A stretch of 64,000 nt of DNA from Labrenzia sp. THAF82 (GCF_009363435.1 NZ_CP045354.1:5298501-5362500), one strand, 5' to 3'. Shown: positions 33,977-43,169, counted from the first letter of the stretch. Notes: generated by a model from the letters alone, not told the origin. A program made the numbers and translations.

Positions 33977-34002
33977 GGTCTCCGCTTCTCGCAAAGAACG
34001 AC

Positions 34003-34030
34003 AAGGCCGGGCCATGAGCCCGGCCTTATT
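34003..34030. terminator. Bidirectional terminator between cytochrome c and DUF3422 genes
   Basis: A perfect ten-base stem AAGGCCGGGC/GCCCGGCCTT with a CATGA loop. It sits 26 bases after the cytochrome c stop and just after the convergent DUF3422 stop. The trailing A/T stretch is short (ATT) on the plus side. Confidence 0.8.
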
Positions 34031-34035
34031 CGTTG

Positions 34036-35334
34036 CTAATGCTCACCGTGATGCATGCGTATCCGTTTTACAGTCCACCAGATGACGATGATCACCACCG
34101 GAACAGCGAGACCCGTCATGATGCTCGCATTTGGAACAGGTAGCCCGGATTCCTTGGCTGCCTTTGCAAGATAGGAAATCAGGCCGACGACATAGTAGCT
34201 GACGGCTGCAACTGAGAGCCCTTCGACGGTTTGCTGCAGCCGAAGTTGGAGGCGCGCGCGACGGTTCATCGATTGCAGCAAGCTGCGGTTCTGCTGTTCC
34301 AGATCGACATCGACCCGTGTGCGCAGAAGTGTCGTCGCTCTGGCCAGTTTGCGCGAGAGCATCGCCTGACGGTCTTCAATTGCCTGGCAGGTCCTCATGG
34401 CCGGCGCAAGGCGGCGCGCGAGAAACGCTGCCATAGACAGATCTCCCGGAGCAGCTTCCTCCCGGAGCGTCATGAACCTGGCCTTGACGATTTCAGCATA
34501 CGCCCGGCTCGCGCCGAACCGGAACGTGCTCGCCGTTGCCCCGGCCTCGAGCGCTGCCGCCAGGGCCGTAAACTTGTCCAAAAGGTCCTGGTTGGTCCCA
34601 AGTGCGGACGCGTCTTTCATCTCCTCGGTGAGTTCAGCCAACTCAATTTCAAACCGTCTGATTTCCGGCTGCAGACCAGTCGCTTCAAAGAAGCCGAGCA
34701 TTGCCAGAGTGCGGTAGGTTTCGACTTCAAGAAGACGCTGAACAACCGCGCCCGACTGCACGTCGCTCAGTGAATCGACAAACAACGCAAACCGGGTCAG
34801 ACCATCTCCGTCCTGTCGAAAATCAGTGGCGACGGTTGCAGCACCGTCCTCAAGCCGAGATACGGTCAGACTTCCCTCATCAAAATTTTCACGCCAACTC
34901 GTAGTTTCCGGCGTTCCTCTGACTTCCAGCCGAACTGCGACAAGAAGGTCGCCTGGCGCTTTGAAAGCAACGCCGAAGGGATGCGACGCCGGCACGCTTG
35001 CAAACATTGCTCCGGGATTGGCCATTCCGTCCCAGGTGTAGGTGGTGAATTCCGCATGCTGTTCCCAGCTGAGCGTTCCACCCCCGAAGTCGAGCGTATA
35101 ATGGCGCGCTCCGGGCGCAGGGCCGTGGCCGCCACGCGAGATGCAAAACTCCTTTAGCCATTCATGGTCTGCCGCCGCTTCGTCCGCGTTGGTCAAGAAG
35201 GCATAGTGCAAAATGGTCCGTTGCTTGCTGATCGGTCTGAATGGCCGTGCGTGAACTTCTCCCAACACACGTTCACGCAATGGCGACGTCCGGAAGTTGG
35301 GAAGCGACGAACCGTTTTCCGAAACCTGTTTCAA
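34036..35334 (-). CDS. DUF3422 membrane-anchored protein
   Basis: The 432-residue protein matches DUF3422: RERVLGEVHARPFRPISKQRTILHYAFLT at the start, a beta-rich middle, and helical/coiled-coil parts (~residues 235-370). It ends with two membrane helices (GLSVAAVSYYVVGLISYLAKA; IMTGLAVPVVIIVIWWTVK). Function unknown; the family is common in alphaproteobacteria and gammaproteobacteria. It is a single gene converging with the cytochrome c gene. The upstream 196 bases also contain the promoter of the divergent lactate locus. Confidence 0.9.
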   Translation of the reverse strand: MKQVSENGSSLPNFRTSPLRERVLGEVHARPFRPISKQRTILHYAFLTNADEAAADHEWLKEFCISRGGHGPAPGARHYTLDFGGGTLSWEQHAEFTTYTWDGMANPGAMFASVPASHPFGVAFKAPGDLLVAVRLEVRGTPETTSWRENFDEGSLTVSRLEDGAATVATDFRQDGDGLTRFALFVDSLSDVQSGAVVQRLLEVETYRTLAMLGFFEATGLQPEIRRFEIELAELTEEMKDASALGTNQDLLDKFTALAAALEAGATASTFRFGASRAYAEIVKARFMTLREEAAPGDLSMAAFLARRLAPAMRTCQAIEDRQAMLSRKLARATTLLRTRVDVDLEQQNRSLLQSMNRRARLQLRLQQTVEGLSVAAVSYYVVGLISYLAKAAKESGLPVPNASIMTGLAVPVVIIVIWWTVKRIRMHHGEH

Positions 35335-35459
35335 AGTACCCCCCTCACTTTGACAGAAAACCCGTGCCTCTACATTGCCCTTAGGGAAACGGGTAATCCA
35401 ACCGCGTTTTTTGCCGCATGCAGTTATTGGCAGTCTGCCGCGTCAATTCAGCAACATGA

Positions 35460-35484
35460 AATTGGACAAAAAAGTTGACCAATT
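35460..35484. promoter_or_regulatory. Inverted repeat, probable operator of the lactate locus
   Basis: AATTGG (35460-35465) and CCAATT (35479-35484) form perfect six-base arms around a 13-base spacer. The half-sites equal those of the E. coli LldR operator (AATTGG...CCAATT, shorter spacer). It lies 47 bases upstream of the GntR/FadR regulator start, a good place for autoregulation of the regulator-lldD operon. Confidence 0.5.
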
Positions 35485-35530
35485 TGAAATCCACCGCTAT
35501 GTTGCCCCCCGTTCAAAGGATAAAACCTGA

Positions 35531-36307
35531 ATGTTTCAGCCTGTCGACCATCAGAAAACAGCCGATGCTGTTGTTGCCCAAATTGAGGACCTGATCCTCA
35601 AAGGCGTGCTGTCTTCCGGTGATCGCTTACCAGCGGAACGCGACCTTGCGGAACAGCTTGGCGTCTCGCGACCCATTCTTCGCGACGCCCTCAAGAAGCT
35701 GGAGGAACGGCAGCTGATCGAAGCCCGACGCGGGGGCGGAACCTTCGTCTGTGATCTCATCGGACCTATCTTTTCCGACGCCATCGTTCAGCTGATCGCC
35801 CGTCACCCTTCAGCAATCAGCGATTATTTTGAGTTCCGCAGAAGCATCGAAGGTCAGGCGTCCGCTCAGGCCGCAATGCGTGCAGCGCCTTCGGACATTG
35901 CACGTCTGGACGACATTGTCGCAAAGATGGAGACCGCGCATGAGGCGGAGGATCTGAAATCTGAAGCCCTGCTGGACGTGGCTTTTCATCACGCGGTTGG
36001 AGAAGCGGCCCATAACGTGGTGATGCTGCACACCTTGCGATCTTGCTACCGGTTGCTTGAAAACGGTGTCTTTTATAATCGTGGCCGCCTTTACCATTTA
36101 CCGAATGCCCGTGTTGAATTGCTCAACCAGCATTGTGCAATCGCAAAGGCCATTCGCGAAAACGACCCAACCGGCGCTCGTCGCGCTGCCGAAGAACACA
36201 TCGACTATGTACGCGGAACGCTGGCTGAGGCAGAGGGGCTCGACGAACGGGAACTCCTGGCCGGCCTCCGACGAACCGCCCCCCTTAAGCGCTCTACACG
36301 CGCGTGA
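35531..36307 (+). CDS. GntR/FadR-family regulator of the lactate locus (LldR/PdhR-like)
   Basis: The 258-residue protein has a GntR winged helix (residues ~5-75: AQIEDLILKGVLSSGDRLPAER; ADLAEQLGVSRPILRDALKKL) and an FCD effector domain (EFRRSIEGQASAQAA; DVAFHHAVGEAAHNVVML; HCAIAKAIRENDPTGARRAAEEH) with His and Asp metal ligands. Its position 19 bases before an L-lactate dehydrogenase gene suggests an LldR-like repressor released by lactate. A matching AATTGG/CCAATT repeat lies just upstream. Confidence 0.9.
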   Translation: MFQPVDHQKTADAVVAQIEDLILKGVLSSGDRLPAERDLAEQLGVSRPILRDALKKLEERQLIEARRGGGTFVCDLIGPIFSDAIVQLIARHPSAISDYFEFRRSIEGQASAQAAMRAAPSDIARLDDIVAKMETAHEAEDLKSEALLDVAFHHAVGEAAHNVVMLHTLRSCYRLLENGVFYNRGRLYHLPNARVELLNQHCAIAKAIRENDPTGARRAAEEHIDYVRGTLAEAEGLDERELLAGLRRTAPLKRSTRA

Positions 36308-36326
36308 CTTTCCCGGAGGATTTTCT

Positions 36327-37463
36327 ATGACCGTTGTGACCGATGTTGCAGACATGCAGGCTCTGGCAAGACGCCAGGTCCCGAAGATGTTTTACGACTA
36401 TGCCGACACCGGTTCGTGGACACAAAGCACCTACCGGCAAAACGAAACGGCTTTGCAAAAACAGAAGCTGCGTCAGCGTGTTGCCCGCAATATCGACAAT
36501 CGCTCGGTCAAGACGACGATGATCGGTCAGGATGTGACCATGCCTGTGGCACTGGCGCCCGTGGGCATCACCGGAATGCAGCATGCTGACGGCGAAATCC
36601 TGGCAGCACAGGCTGCCGAAGAATTCGGTGTGCCCTTCACCCTATCGACCATGAGCGTCTGCTCGATCGAAGATGTTGCCGAAAATACGAAAAATCCATT
36701 CTGGTTTCAGCTCTATGTGATGCGGGACCGGGGCTTTTCGGAAAGTCTGATGCAAAGGGCACTCGCTGCCGACTGCTCCGCTCTTGTTCTGACACTCGAC
36801 CTGCAGGTTCTCGGTCAACGCCATCAGGACATCAAGAATGGTCTCAGTACGCCACCGAAACCGAAACCGCATGTGCTTCTGGACCTTTGCCTGAAACCAC
36901 GTTGGTGCTGGAACATGCTGCAGACCAAGCGACATGGCTTCGGCAATATTCATGGTCACGTCACGGGCGTGAAGGACATGTCATCACTTTCGGAATGGAC
37001 CGCAAGCCAGTTCGATCCGACACTCGACTGGTCTTCGGTCGAATGGGTCAAGAAGCACTGGGACCGCAAATTGATCCTGAAAGGCATCAACGACGTCGAT
37101 GATGCCAAAATCGCAGCTGAACTCGGTGCCGATGCAATCGTCGTCTCCAACCATGGCGGCCGTCAACTCGACGGAGCGCTGGCGTCTTATGAAGTGCTCG
37201 GCGACATTGTTGATGCAGTTGGAGACAAAATCGAAGTTCATTTCGACAGCGGCATCCGGTCCGGGCAGGACATCTTCAAGGCAATAGCGATGGGCGCTCA
37301 CAGCACGTACATCGGCAGGGCATTCATTTACGGCCTTGGAGCGATGGGCAAGCAGGGTGTGACCCGGGTTCTTGAAATCATGCACAAGGAATTGGACGTC
37401 ACCATGGGACTATGTGGCGAAACAGACATCAGCAAAGTGGGACGCCACAACCTCGTCATGTAG
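36327..37463 (+). CDS. lldD: FMN-dependent L-lactate dehydrogenase (alpha-hydroxy acid oxidase family)
   Basis: The 378-residue TIM-barrel flavoenzyme oxidises L-lactate to pyruvate with transfer to quinones. It has VPKMFYDYADTGSWTQSTY at the start, PVALAPVGITGMQHADGE, and the active-site VVSNHGGRQLDGALASYE with the catalytic His and substrate-binding Arg. DSGIRSGQDIFKAIAMGAHSTYIGRAF closes the FMN site. The ATG at 36327 follows GGAGGA. It is co-transcribed with the GntR/FadR regulator. Related 2-hydroxy acids (mandelate, glycolate) cannot be excluded as substrates, but the LldD-type neighbourhood favours lactate. Confidence 0.9.
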   Translation: MTVVTDVADMQALARRQVPKMFYDYADTGSWTQSTYRQNETALQKQKLRQRVARNIDNRSVKTTMIGQDVTMPVALAPVGITGMQHADGEILAAQAAEEFGVPFTLSTMSVCSIEDVAENTKNPFWFQLYVMRDRGFSESLMQRALAADCSALVLTLDLQVLGQRHQDIKNGLSTPPKPKPHVLLDLCLKPRWCWNMLQTKRHGFGNIHGHVTGVKDMSSLSEWTASQFDPTLDWSSVEWVKKHWDRKLILKGINDVDDAKIAAELGADAIVVSNHGGRQLDGALASYEVLGDIVDAVGDKIEVHFDSGIRSGQDIFKAIAMGAHSTYIGRAFIYGLGAMGKQGVTRVLEIMHKELDVTMGLCGETDISKVGRHNLVM

Positions 37464-37493
37464 CCTTGAATCGGCGTCCTTGCGACACCCGTC

Positions 37494-38264
37494 TCAGGGT
37501 CGCCGGATCATCGTAGGGTTCACTCCCAGTCTTGCTCTCATGACCGATGTCATGTGGCTCTGGGAGGAGAACCCTGACGCCAGCGCAATTGTCGCAATCG
37601 AATGCTGCGTTGCCTCAAGAAGTTGACGCGCGCGCTGCAGGCGCCGGCTCAAAATGAAATCATAGGGCGACTGACCGCAATAGGCTTTGAAGGCACGGCT
37701 CAAAAAACTTGCCGAAACGCCGATCTCCTCTGCCAACGCTGCCACCGTAAGCGGTCCCTCCAGCTTGGCTTCAACTGTCTCGGTCAGTTGCCGGAAGCGT
37801 CTCGGTGTCATCCATCTTGCGGCTTTCGGATCCCGTTTGGGTTTTGCGACCACGGCACTTATCTGCCGAAATGTGTTTTCAGCCGCCAACACGTCCGGCA
37901 TCTGACCGGAAATCACCCAGTACCTGAGTTGATCCGCCAGTGCACGTGTTCGATCAGCGCGGATATTGGACCGATATTTTTTTGCGCTGACCGCAATCTG
38001 AGGGCCGCTCACCAGAAGATACTCACCTCCAGAGCGCGAACTCGACCGGACATCACAGCCATTTGGCACTCCGGCAAAAGTGTTCGGATCCCTGTAAAAC
38101 GCCGCGGACCTGTCTGTTCTGATTGCGTGACTGCCCGTCTGTGCATCAAATGCAAAACCGATGCTGTCGCCGGCAGCGACATAGCTTGTGTCATAAGCCC
38201 CCGGTGCAAACCATTTAACCTGGTGACCGGCTACAAATATCGATCTTGGTTCACGGACAATCAT
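37494..38264 (-). CDS. AraC-family transcription regulator
   Basis: This is a regulator of about 256 residues with an N-terminal sensing region and a C-terminal double helix-turn-helix from ~residue 150 (EGPLTVAALAEEIGVSASFLSRAFKAYCGQ; RARQLLEATQHSIATIALASGF; SSQSHMTSVMRARLG). I start at ATG 38264 (MIVREPRSIFVAGHQ); an upstream start at 38300 is possible and no ribosome site is clear for either. It is divergent from the dehydratase gene 163 bases away and likely regulates it or the exporter behind it. Confidence 0.85.
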   Translation of the reverse strand: MIVREPRSIFVAGHQVKWFAPGAYDTSYVAAGDSIGFAFDAQTGSHAIRTDRSAAFYRDPNTFAGVPNGCDVRSSSRSGGEYLLVSGPQIAVSAKKYRSNIRADRTRALADQLRYWVISGQMPDVLAAENTFRQISAVVAKPKRDPKAARWMTPRRFRQLTETVEAKLEGPLTVAALAEEIGVSASFLSRAFKAYCGQSPYDFILSRRLQRARQLLEATQHSIATIALASGFSSQSHMTSVMRARLGVNPTMIRRP

Positions 38265-38427
38265 CAGAGGCAATCTGATCCAACTGCGACGGCAGCTCAA
38301 GCACGTTGTGGTTCAGGATCCTGAAAGACTTCGACAATCACATCTGCATTCTCGTGAACCTGTCGCTTGGCAGAACCAGTTGCGCTGCCAAGCCGGATCC
38401 CAACCGCGCCTCATAGAAAGACAAAAT

Positions 38428-39405
38428 ATGACAAGGCTCTTTAAACTTGAAGATCTGCAGGCGGTCTTGCCTCTCGTTCGCCAGATCGTGCCTGAGACAC
38501 CCGCCTATTCCTGGCCATTGCTCTGGAAGCGTTTCGGGTTGGAAGTCGTCGTCAAACATGAGAACCACACAGCGATAGGTGCATTTAAGGCGCGCAGTTC
38601 GATCGTTTATATTCAAAAGCACATTGAGACCCATGGTCGTCCCAAAGGCATCATTTCGGCAACCCGCGGCAATCATGGCCAGTCAATGGCGCTGGCTGCG
38701 CGATTACTCGCCCTGCCCGCAACGCTTGTCGTTCCCGAGGGCAACGCTGAGGGAAAAAACAAGGCCATGCGAGCTCTCGGCGCAGAGCTTCTGATCGAAG
38801 GTCGCGATTTCGATATCAGTCGGCAAGTCGCCGAAACAACAGCCCAGGAGCGAAACTATCTGATGGTTCCCTCCTTCCATCGGAACATTGTGCTGGGCGT
38901 TGCAACATATGCACTTGAGCTTTTTCACAGCTGTGCGGATTTGGATGTCGTTTACGTACCAGTCGGCATGGGGTCAGGTGCCTGCGGACTGATCACCGTC
39001 CGAGATCTGCTCAACTTGAAAACTGAAATCGTTCCGGTAGTGAGTGAGCGCGCACCGGCCTACAAGCTTTCGCATGACGCAGGAAAAATCGTCACGACAC
39101 AAACCGCGAAGACTTTTGCCGACGGCATGGCCTGCCGCAAACCGCTGCAGGCAGCGCTCGATATTCTGAGGAAAGGAGCTGATCGCATCGTCTCGGTTTC
39201 AGAAGATGAAACTGCGGATGCGGTGAGACTACTCTTTGCCGACACGCATAATCTTGCTGAAGGGGCAGGTGCTGCGGCACTTGCTGCACTGAAAAAGGAT
39301 GCTGTGCATCTGAAGGGCAAGAAGGCGGGCATCATTCTGTCAGGCGGCAATATTGACGAAAAAGTCATGCTTACGATCTTGGGCGGAAAAACACCCATGG
39401 CTTGA
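38428..39405 (+). CDS. Threonine dehydratase-like PLP enzyme (EutB/IlvA type)
   Basis: The 325-residue protein has the fold type II PLP enzyme layout. The PLP Lys is in HTAIGAFKARSS, a substrate loop in ISATRGNHGQSMALAA, and the phosphate-binding region in VPVGMGSGACGL. It lacks the ACT regulatory domain of biosynthetic IlvA, so it is a catabolic form that removes water and ammonia from threonine, serine or a 3-hydroxy amino acid. Hydroxyectoine-type EutB is another option, but no ectoine genes are near. It is divergent from an AraC regulator and followed 155 bases later by an EamA exporter. Confidence 0.85.
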   Translation: MTRLFKLEDLQAVLPLVRQIVPETPAYSWPLLWKRFGLEVVVKHENHTAIGAFKARSSIVYIQKHIETHGRPKGIISATRGNHGQSMALAARLLALPATLVVPEGNAEGKNKAMRALGAELLIEGRDFDISRQVAETTAQERNYLMVPSFHRNIVLGVATYALELFHSCADLDVVYVPVGMGSGACGLITVRDLLNLKTEIVPVVSERAPAYKLSHDAGKIVTTQTAKTFADGMACRKPLQAALDILRKGADRIVSVSEDETADAVRLLFADTHNLAEGAGAAALAALKKDAVHLKGKKAGIILSGGNIDEKVMLTILGGKTPMA

Positions 39406-39560
39406 TTTCAGAGCCATACATTCAACATCTGGTCTCAGGTCAAGAAAGCAAAACGAGAAGTCATCGGATCTCGTGATGGATAGATCAAAAACAATCATTT
39501 GTGCTGATCCAGCCATGCACTCACATTGGATTCACATTCTTCTTCCGATTGGCAAATCAT

Positions 39561-40478
39561 ATGAGCGTCGCATCCCCTGCTGCCGGTTCCAAGTCACATG
39601 GCTTCAACGCAACCGACTATGGTCTTTATGCAACGACCGTGCTTGCGTGGGGCTTCAGCTGGATTGCAATGAAAGGCCAGGTCGCAACGGTAGCGCCAGA
39701 AGTGTCGGTTTTCTGGCGGTTCGTGCTGGCCGCAACGATCATGATGGCTTGGGCGAAATACAGAGGACATGATCTGTCCTTTCCGCTCAAAGACCACCTT
39801 CGGTTCGCTGGACTCGGTGCCTTTCTGTTTTCGACGAATTTCACGCTCTTCTACTATGGGGCTTCGCATCTGCCCTCCGGCCTGCTCGCGGTGATCTTCT
39901 CCACCGCGTCGATCTTTAACCTGTTTCTGGGGCTTTTGCTGTTCGGTCAGCGGCCAAACCTGCTGTCGCTCGCTGCAGGTATCCTCGGATTTGCAGGGAT
40001 CGGACTGATGTTCTGGCCAACGCTTGCCAGCGCGCAATACAGCTCCGCAACGCTATTCGGACTGTCCATGTGTATTGGAGGCACGCTCAGTTTTTGTTTT
40101 GGCAACATGCTTTCCGCAGACACACAGCGCCAAGGGATCGGCGTAACACCTGCAACTGCCTGGGGCATGGTCTACGGTATGATATTCCTTGGGATCGCAT
40201 CGCTTGTGCGCGGCCAAAGCTTTGCCATTGAATGGTCTTTCACCTATCTCGGCACACTTGTTTATCTTGCCCTTGTCGCCTCGGTTATAGCGTTTGCGTC
40301 CTATCTGACATTGCTTGGACGCATCGGTTCGGCACGCGCTGGCTATGCCACCGTCATGTTCCCGGTGGTGGCGCTGACGCTCTCGACGATCTTTGAGGAC
40401 TATCAGTGGACCGTTCTTGCCGCGACGGGCCTGATCTTTGTGCTCGCGGGAAATCTCATGATGCTGCGCGCACGGTAA
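39561..40478 (+). CDS. EamA/DMT-superfamily exporter
   Basis: The 305-residue protein has ten predicted helices in two repeated EamA units (YGLYATTVLAWGFSWIAMKG; RFAGLGAFLFSTNFTLFYYGAS; GTLSFCFGNMLSADTQRQG; SVIAFASYLTLLGRIGSARAGY). Such proteins often export amino acids or metabolites (RhtA/YdcZ-like). The start is ATG 39561 (MSVASPAAGSKSHG), which gives a short cytosolic lead. The neighbouring dehydratase suggests an amino-acid or keto-acid substrate; that is inference. It converges on a LysR gene 39 bases away. Confidence 0.9.
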   Translation: MSVASPAAGSKSHGFNATDYGLYATTVLAWGFSWIAMKGQVATVAPEVSVFWRFVLAATIMMAWAKYRGHDLSFPLKDHLRFAGLGAFLFSTNFTLFYYGASHLPSGLLAVIFSTASIFNLFLGLLLFGQRPNLLSLAAGILGFAGIGLMFWPTLASAQYSSATLFGLSMCIGGTLSFCFGNMLSADTQRQGIGVTPATAWGMVYGMIFLGIASLVRGQSFAIEWSFTYLGTLVYLALVASVIAFASYLTLLGRIGSARAGYATVMFPVVALTLSTIFEDYQWTVLAATGLIFVLAGNLMMLRAR

Positions 40479-40517
40479 AGATCACCGCGCACCCACCGAA
40501 AGTGTATATTTTCAGGC

Positions 40518-41408
40518 TTATTCCGCAGCCACCTGGCTGGTTCCATTCCCGACATTGCCGATTGCTGCGATCAAATGATTGCAAAGCGTGTCGTGCATGG
40601 CTTCGCGCGCACTGTCAGAGCGCAACAGGGCAATGTCGCAATATGGCAGGGACGGAAAACCGTCCCTTTCCTCCAGGATGCGCATACCGTCCCGAATTGC
40701 ACTTTCAGGAAAAACTGTCACCGCCAGGCCGGCCTGAACCGCACCGACCAGGGCTGCAGCGCTTGAGCTTGTGTAAGAGACGCGGTAACTGCGTCCGGCA
40801 CGGTCGAGCGCATCCATGGATAGGCGCCGCCATCCACAAGTTGCCGGGCCGAGCGCGAGACGGATTACTTCCTGGGTGTGCGCCGAATGCTGTGTGGACG
40901 TTACCCAATAGAGTGGCTCGCGCCGAATGATTTCGCCGCGCAGATCCATAGTGTCACTTGATGTGGTAATGGCAACGTCGAGCGCGCCTTCCCGGATCGC
41001 TTCGGTCAATTTCGAGCTGCCGGAACACTCAACCTGCACCTCGATTGACGGGTTAAGCCGATTGAAGGCCGCCAGCACTTGGGGCAGCAACCTGTCGGCA
41101 TAATCGTCCGGAACGCCCAACTTCACATGACCGACTTCCTTATGGCCATTGAACGCGGACAGTGTTTCATCGTTGAGAAGGATCATGCGACGGGCAAATT
41201 CCACCAGGCGCTGGCCATCCTCGGTCAAGCGCGATTGGCGGCCGTCCTTGATGAAGATCGGTTGTCCGACACGCTCTTCCAGACGACGCATTTGCATGGA
41301 GACAGCTGATTGGGTCTTGTGAACAGCTTCCCCGGCCTTGGTGAAACTTCCCAGCTCAGCAATAGCCAGAAAAGTTCGCAGCTGATCGATATCTAGCGCG
41401 TGATTCAT
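40518..41408 (-). CDS. LysR-family transcription regulator, paralogue A
   Basis: The 296-residue LysR protein has the DNA-binding domain ALDIDQLRTFLAIAELGSFTKAGEAVHKTQSAVSMQMRRLEERVGQPIF and an effector domain (LGVPDDYADRLLPQVLAAF; GALDVAITTSS). AGGATTTCGC precedes the ATG. It is strikingly similar to the next gene downstream in coordinates (41567-42442), with near-identical helix-turn-helix residues, so the two arose by tandem duplication. The 158-base gap before it contains an AT-rich dyad (TTAGAATTAATCTAA at 41541) that may be an operator. Its targets are unknown. Confidence 0.93.
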   Translation of the reverse strand: MNHALDIDQLRTFLAIAELGSFTKAGEAVHKTQSAVSMQMRRLEERVGQPIFIKDGRQSRLTEDGQRLVEFARRMILLNDETLSAFNGHKEVGHVKLGVPDDYADRLLPQVLAAFNRLNPSIEVQVECSGSSKLTEAIREGALDVAITTSSDTMDLRGEIIRREPLYWVTSTQHSAHTQEVIRLALGPATCGWRRLSMDALDRAGRSYRVSYTSSSAAALVGAVQAGLAVTVFPESAIRDGMRILEERDGFPSLPYCDIALLRSDSAREAMHDTLCNHLIAAIGNVGNGTSQVAAE

Positions 41409-41566
41409 GCGAAATCCTGCGAATGTGCCGAACGATATGAGTTACGAATTGATTAGCCGAAGATACATCACACATTCTTTCGTTTCAATCGGAAACTTGA
41501 ATGCAAAAATCCAGAAATTTTATGGTAAACGCTTGAAACTTTAGAATTAATCTAATTCGCCCGCTG

Positions 41567-42442
41567 TTACTCGGCGGCCTGCGGCACAGACAGATTGTCC
41601 AGCGACGAAACGATGTGCTCAACCAGGGCATCTGTCACCCGGGAACTGTTGTGCCAGGATCGCATGATCCCGATCTCGCAATCCGGAAGACGCGGAAACC
41701 CGTCAGCTTCAGTGAGGACCCGCATCCCGGATCTCAGCGCGGATTCCGGCAGGACGGAAATCGCCAGACCGGCCAGGACTGCAGCGCCAACTGCAGTAGA
41801 GTTCCAGCTTGAATAGAGCAGCCGATGCTCGCGCATCTGATCGCCGAGCGCATTGATCGCCGCCTTGCGCCAGTCGCAGGTCGCGCGCCCCAGGGCAAGC
41901 GGCAGTGGAGATTCATTTTCGACGGCATGGCGCGCTGAAGCCACCCAGAGAAGCGGCTCCCGCCGCACCAGGTCGACGTGTTTGCGCCCCTTCTTCTGAA
42001 CGTGCGTGATAATGGCCACGTCCAGTTCGCCTTCCGCAATCATGTCGGCAAGATTAGGCGTCGGCGCACACACGACGCTGACTTCTGCCTTTGGGTTGGA
42101 TCTTGAAAATCGCGCCAGAATTTCAGGCAGAAAGCGATCGGCATAATCGTCGGGTGTCCCAAGCCTTACCAGTCCGGCAAGCTCAGTATCGTCAAAGGCA
42201 GCAAGGGTCTCGTCGTTCAGCTGCACCAGGCGGCGCGCATAGTGAAGCAGACGTTCTCCATGCTCAGTCAGGCGGGATTGCCGGCCAACCCGGACAAAGA
42301 GTGGCTTGCCAATACGTTCTTCAAGCCGGCGCATCTGCATCGAGACAGCGGACTGGGTCTTGTGCACGTTCTCCGCGGCCCGCGTGAAGCTTCCGCTTTC
42401 GGCAATGGCCACAAAAGTTCGAAGCTGATCCAGGTCGAGCAT
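41567..42442 (-). CDS. LysR-family transcription regulator, paralogue B
   Basis: The 291-residue regulator starts at ATG 42442 (MLDLDQLRTFVAIAESGSFTRAAENVHKTQ) and shares HKTQSAVSMQMRRLEER and GRQSRLTE blocks with paralogue A. Both end in the same kind of tail (PQAAE/QVAAE). In the effector domain the two differ more, which suggests different ligands or promoters. It is divergent from a DUF1127 gene across a 265-base AT-rich gap, where the regulator's operators and both promoters must lie; I could not pick out a single convincing palindrome. DUF1127 genes often sit next to such LysR regulators in this group. Confidence 0.92.
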   Translation of the reverse strand: MLDLDQLRTFVAIAESGSFTRAAENVHKTQSAVSMQMRRLEERIGKPLFVRVGRQSRLTEHGERLLHYARRLVQLNDETLAAFDDTELAGLVRLGTPDDYADRFLPEILARFSRSNPKAEVSVVCAPTPNLADMIAEGELDVAIITHVQKKGRKHVDLVRREPLLWVASARHAVENESPLPLALGRATCDWRKAAINALGDQMREHRLLYSSWNSTAVGAAVLAGLAISVLPESALRSGMRVLTEADGFPRLPDCEIGIMRSWHNSSRVTDALVEHIVSSLDNLSVPQAAE

Positions 42443-42707
42443 AAGCGCCTCATTTATAAACAACGCTCATGTTTTACATGACATTCATTCAAATGAAAAA
42501 TGCTTTTGGGACGCTTCAAATTTGCACGTGGAATTCCAAGGCAATTTTTCTATCATCACAACAAATGATGATTTTGATCACAAACATTCGTTGGATTAAT
42601 GCCAGCAAATCACCCATCTTCGAATTGTTCCTAACACACGGACAGCCAACGACGGCGCGGAACAAGCTGCTGGAAATTCCTCCGGCCGCTCACAGGAGAA
42701 TTTTGCC

Positions 42708-43028
42708 ATGACTCACACAGCTAACCACCCGCTTTTCGCTCTCTTCGGGCAGATGGTTGCCCGTGCATGGCGTGTATCCAAGCACAGGCGCCAGTTTGCG
42801 GAACTGAAAGACTGGTCCGACGAACAACTGAAGGACATCGGCTTGACCCGGAGCGATGTTCGACGGGGTTTGGCCCGACCGTTCTATTCTGACCCGACAT
42901 CTCTATTGAACGGCTCCGCCGAACTCGACCGGACCCTGACCATGAAGGCGGCGAACGCGCAGCACACAGTACCCTCCCTCAAGGTCGTGGATGGATCGGC
43001 AGCAGCACGCGACCCGCTGGCCGCATAG
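42708..43028 (+). CDS. DUF1127 small protein
   Basis: The 106-residue basic protein carries the DUF1127 core FAELKDWSDEQLKDIGLTRSDVRRGLARPFYSDP at residues ~29-62. Family members are small Arg-rich proteins; some bind RNA and affect sRNA turnover or phosphate and carbon metabolism in rhizobia. The C-terminal extension of about 40 residues has no recognised motif. CAGGAGA precedes the ATG and a strong terminator follows. It is divergent from the LysR paralogue B gene, which is its likely regulator. Confidence 0.88.
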   Translation: MTHTANHPLFALFGQMVARAWRVSKHRRQFAELKDWSDEQLKDIGLTRSDVRRGLARPFYSDPTSLLNGSAELDRTLTMKAANAQHTVPSLKVVDGSAAARDPLAA

Positions 43029-43086
43029 CTTCGGCCCTATGAACTTGATTTAGCAGCCCCTGTCGGCAAGCCTTGCTGACGCAACT

Positions 43087-43115
43087 GGCCCGCCTTCCCA
43101 TGGCGGGCCTTTTTT
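43087..43115 (+). terminator. Rho-independent terminator after the DUF1127 gene
   Basis: A perfect eight-base stem GGCCCGCC/GGCGGGCC with a TTCCCAT loop, followed by TTTTTTCG. It lies 58 bases after the stop codon. Confidence 0.88.
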
Positions 43116-43169
43116 CGCTTTCAGGCGGTCATGGCCAGAGCGATAAGCATACCGGATGTTCCAATACGG

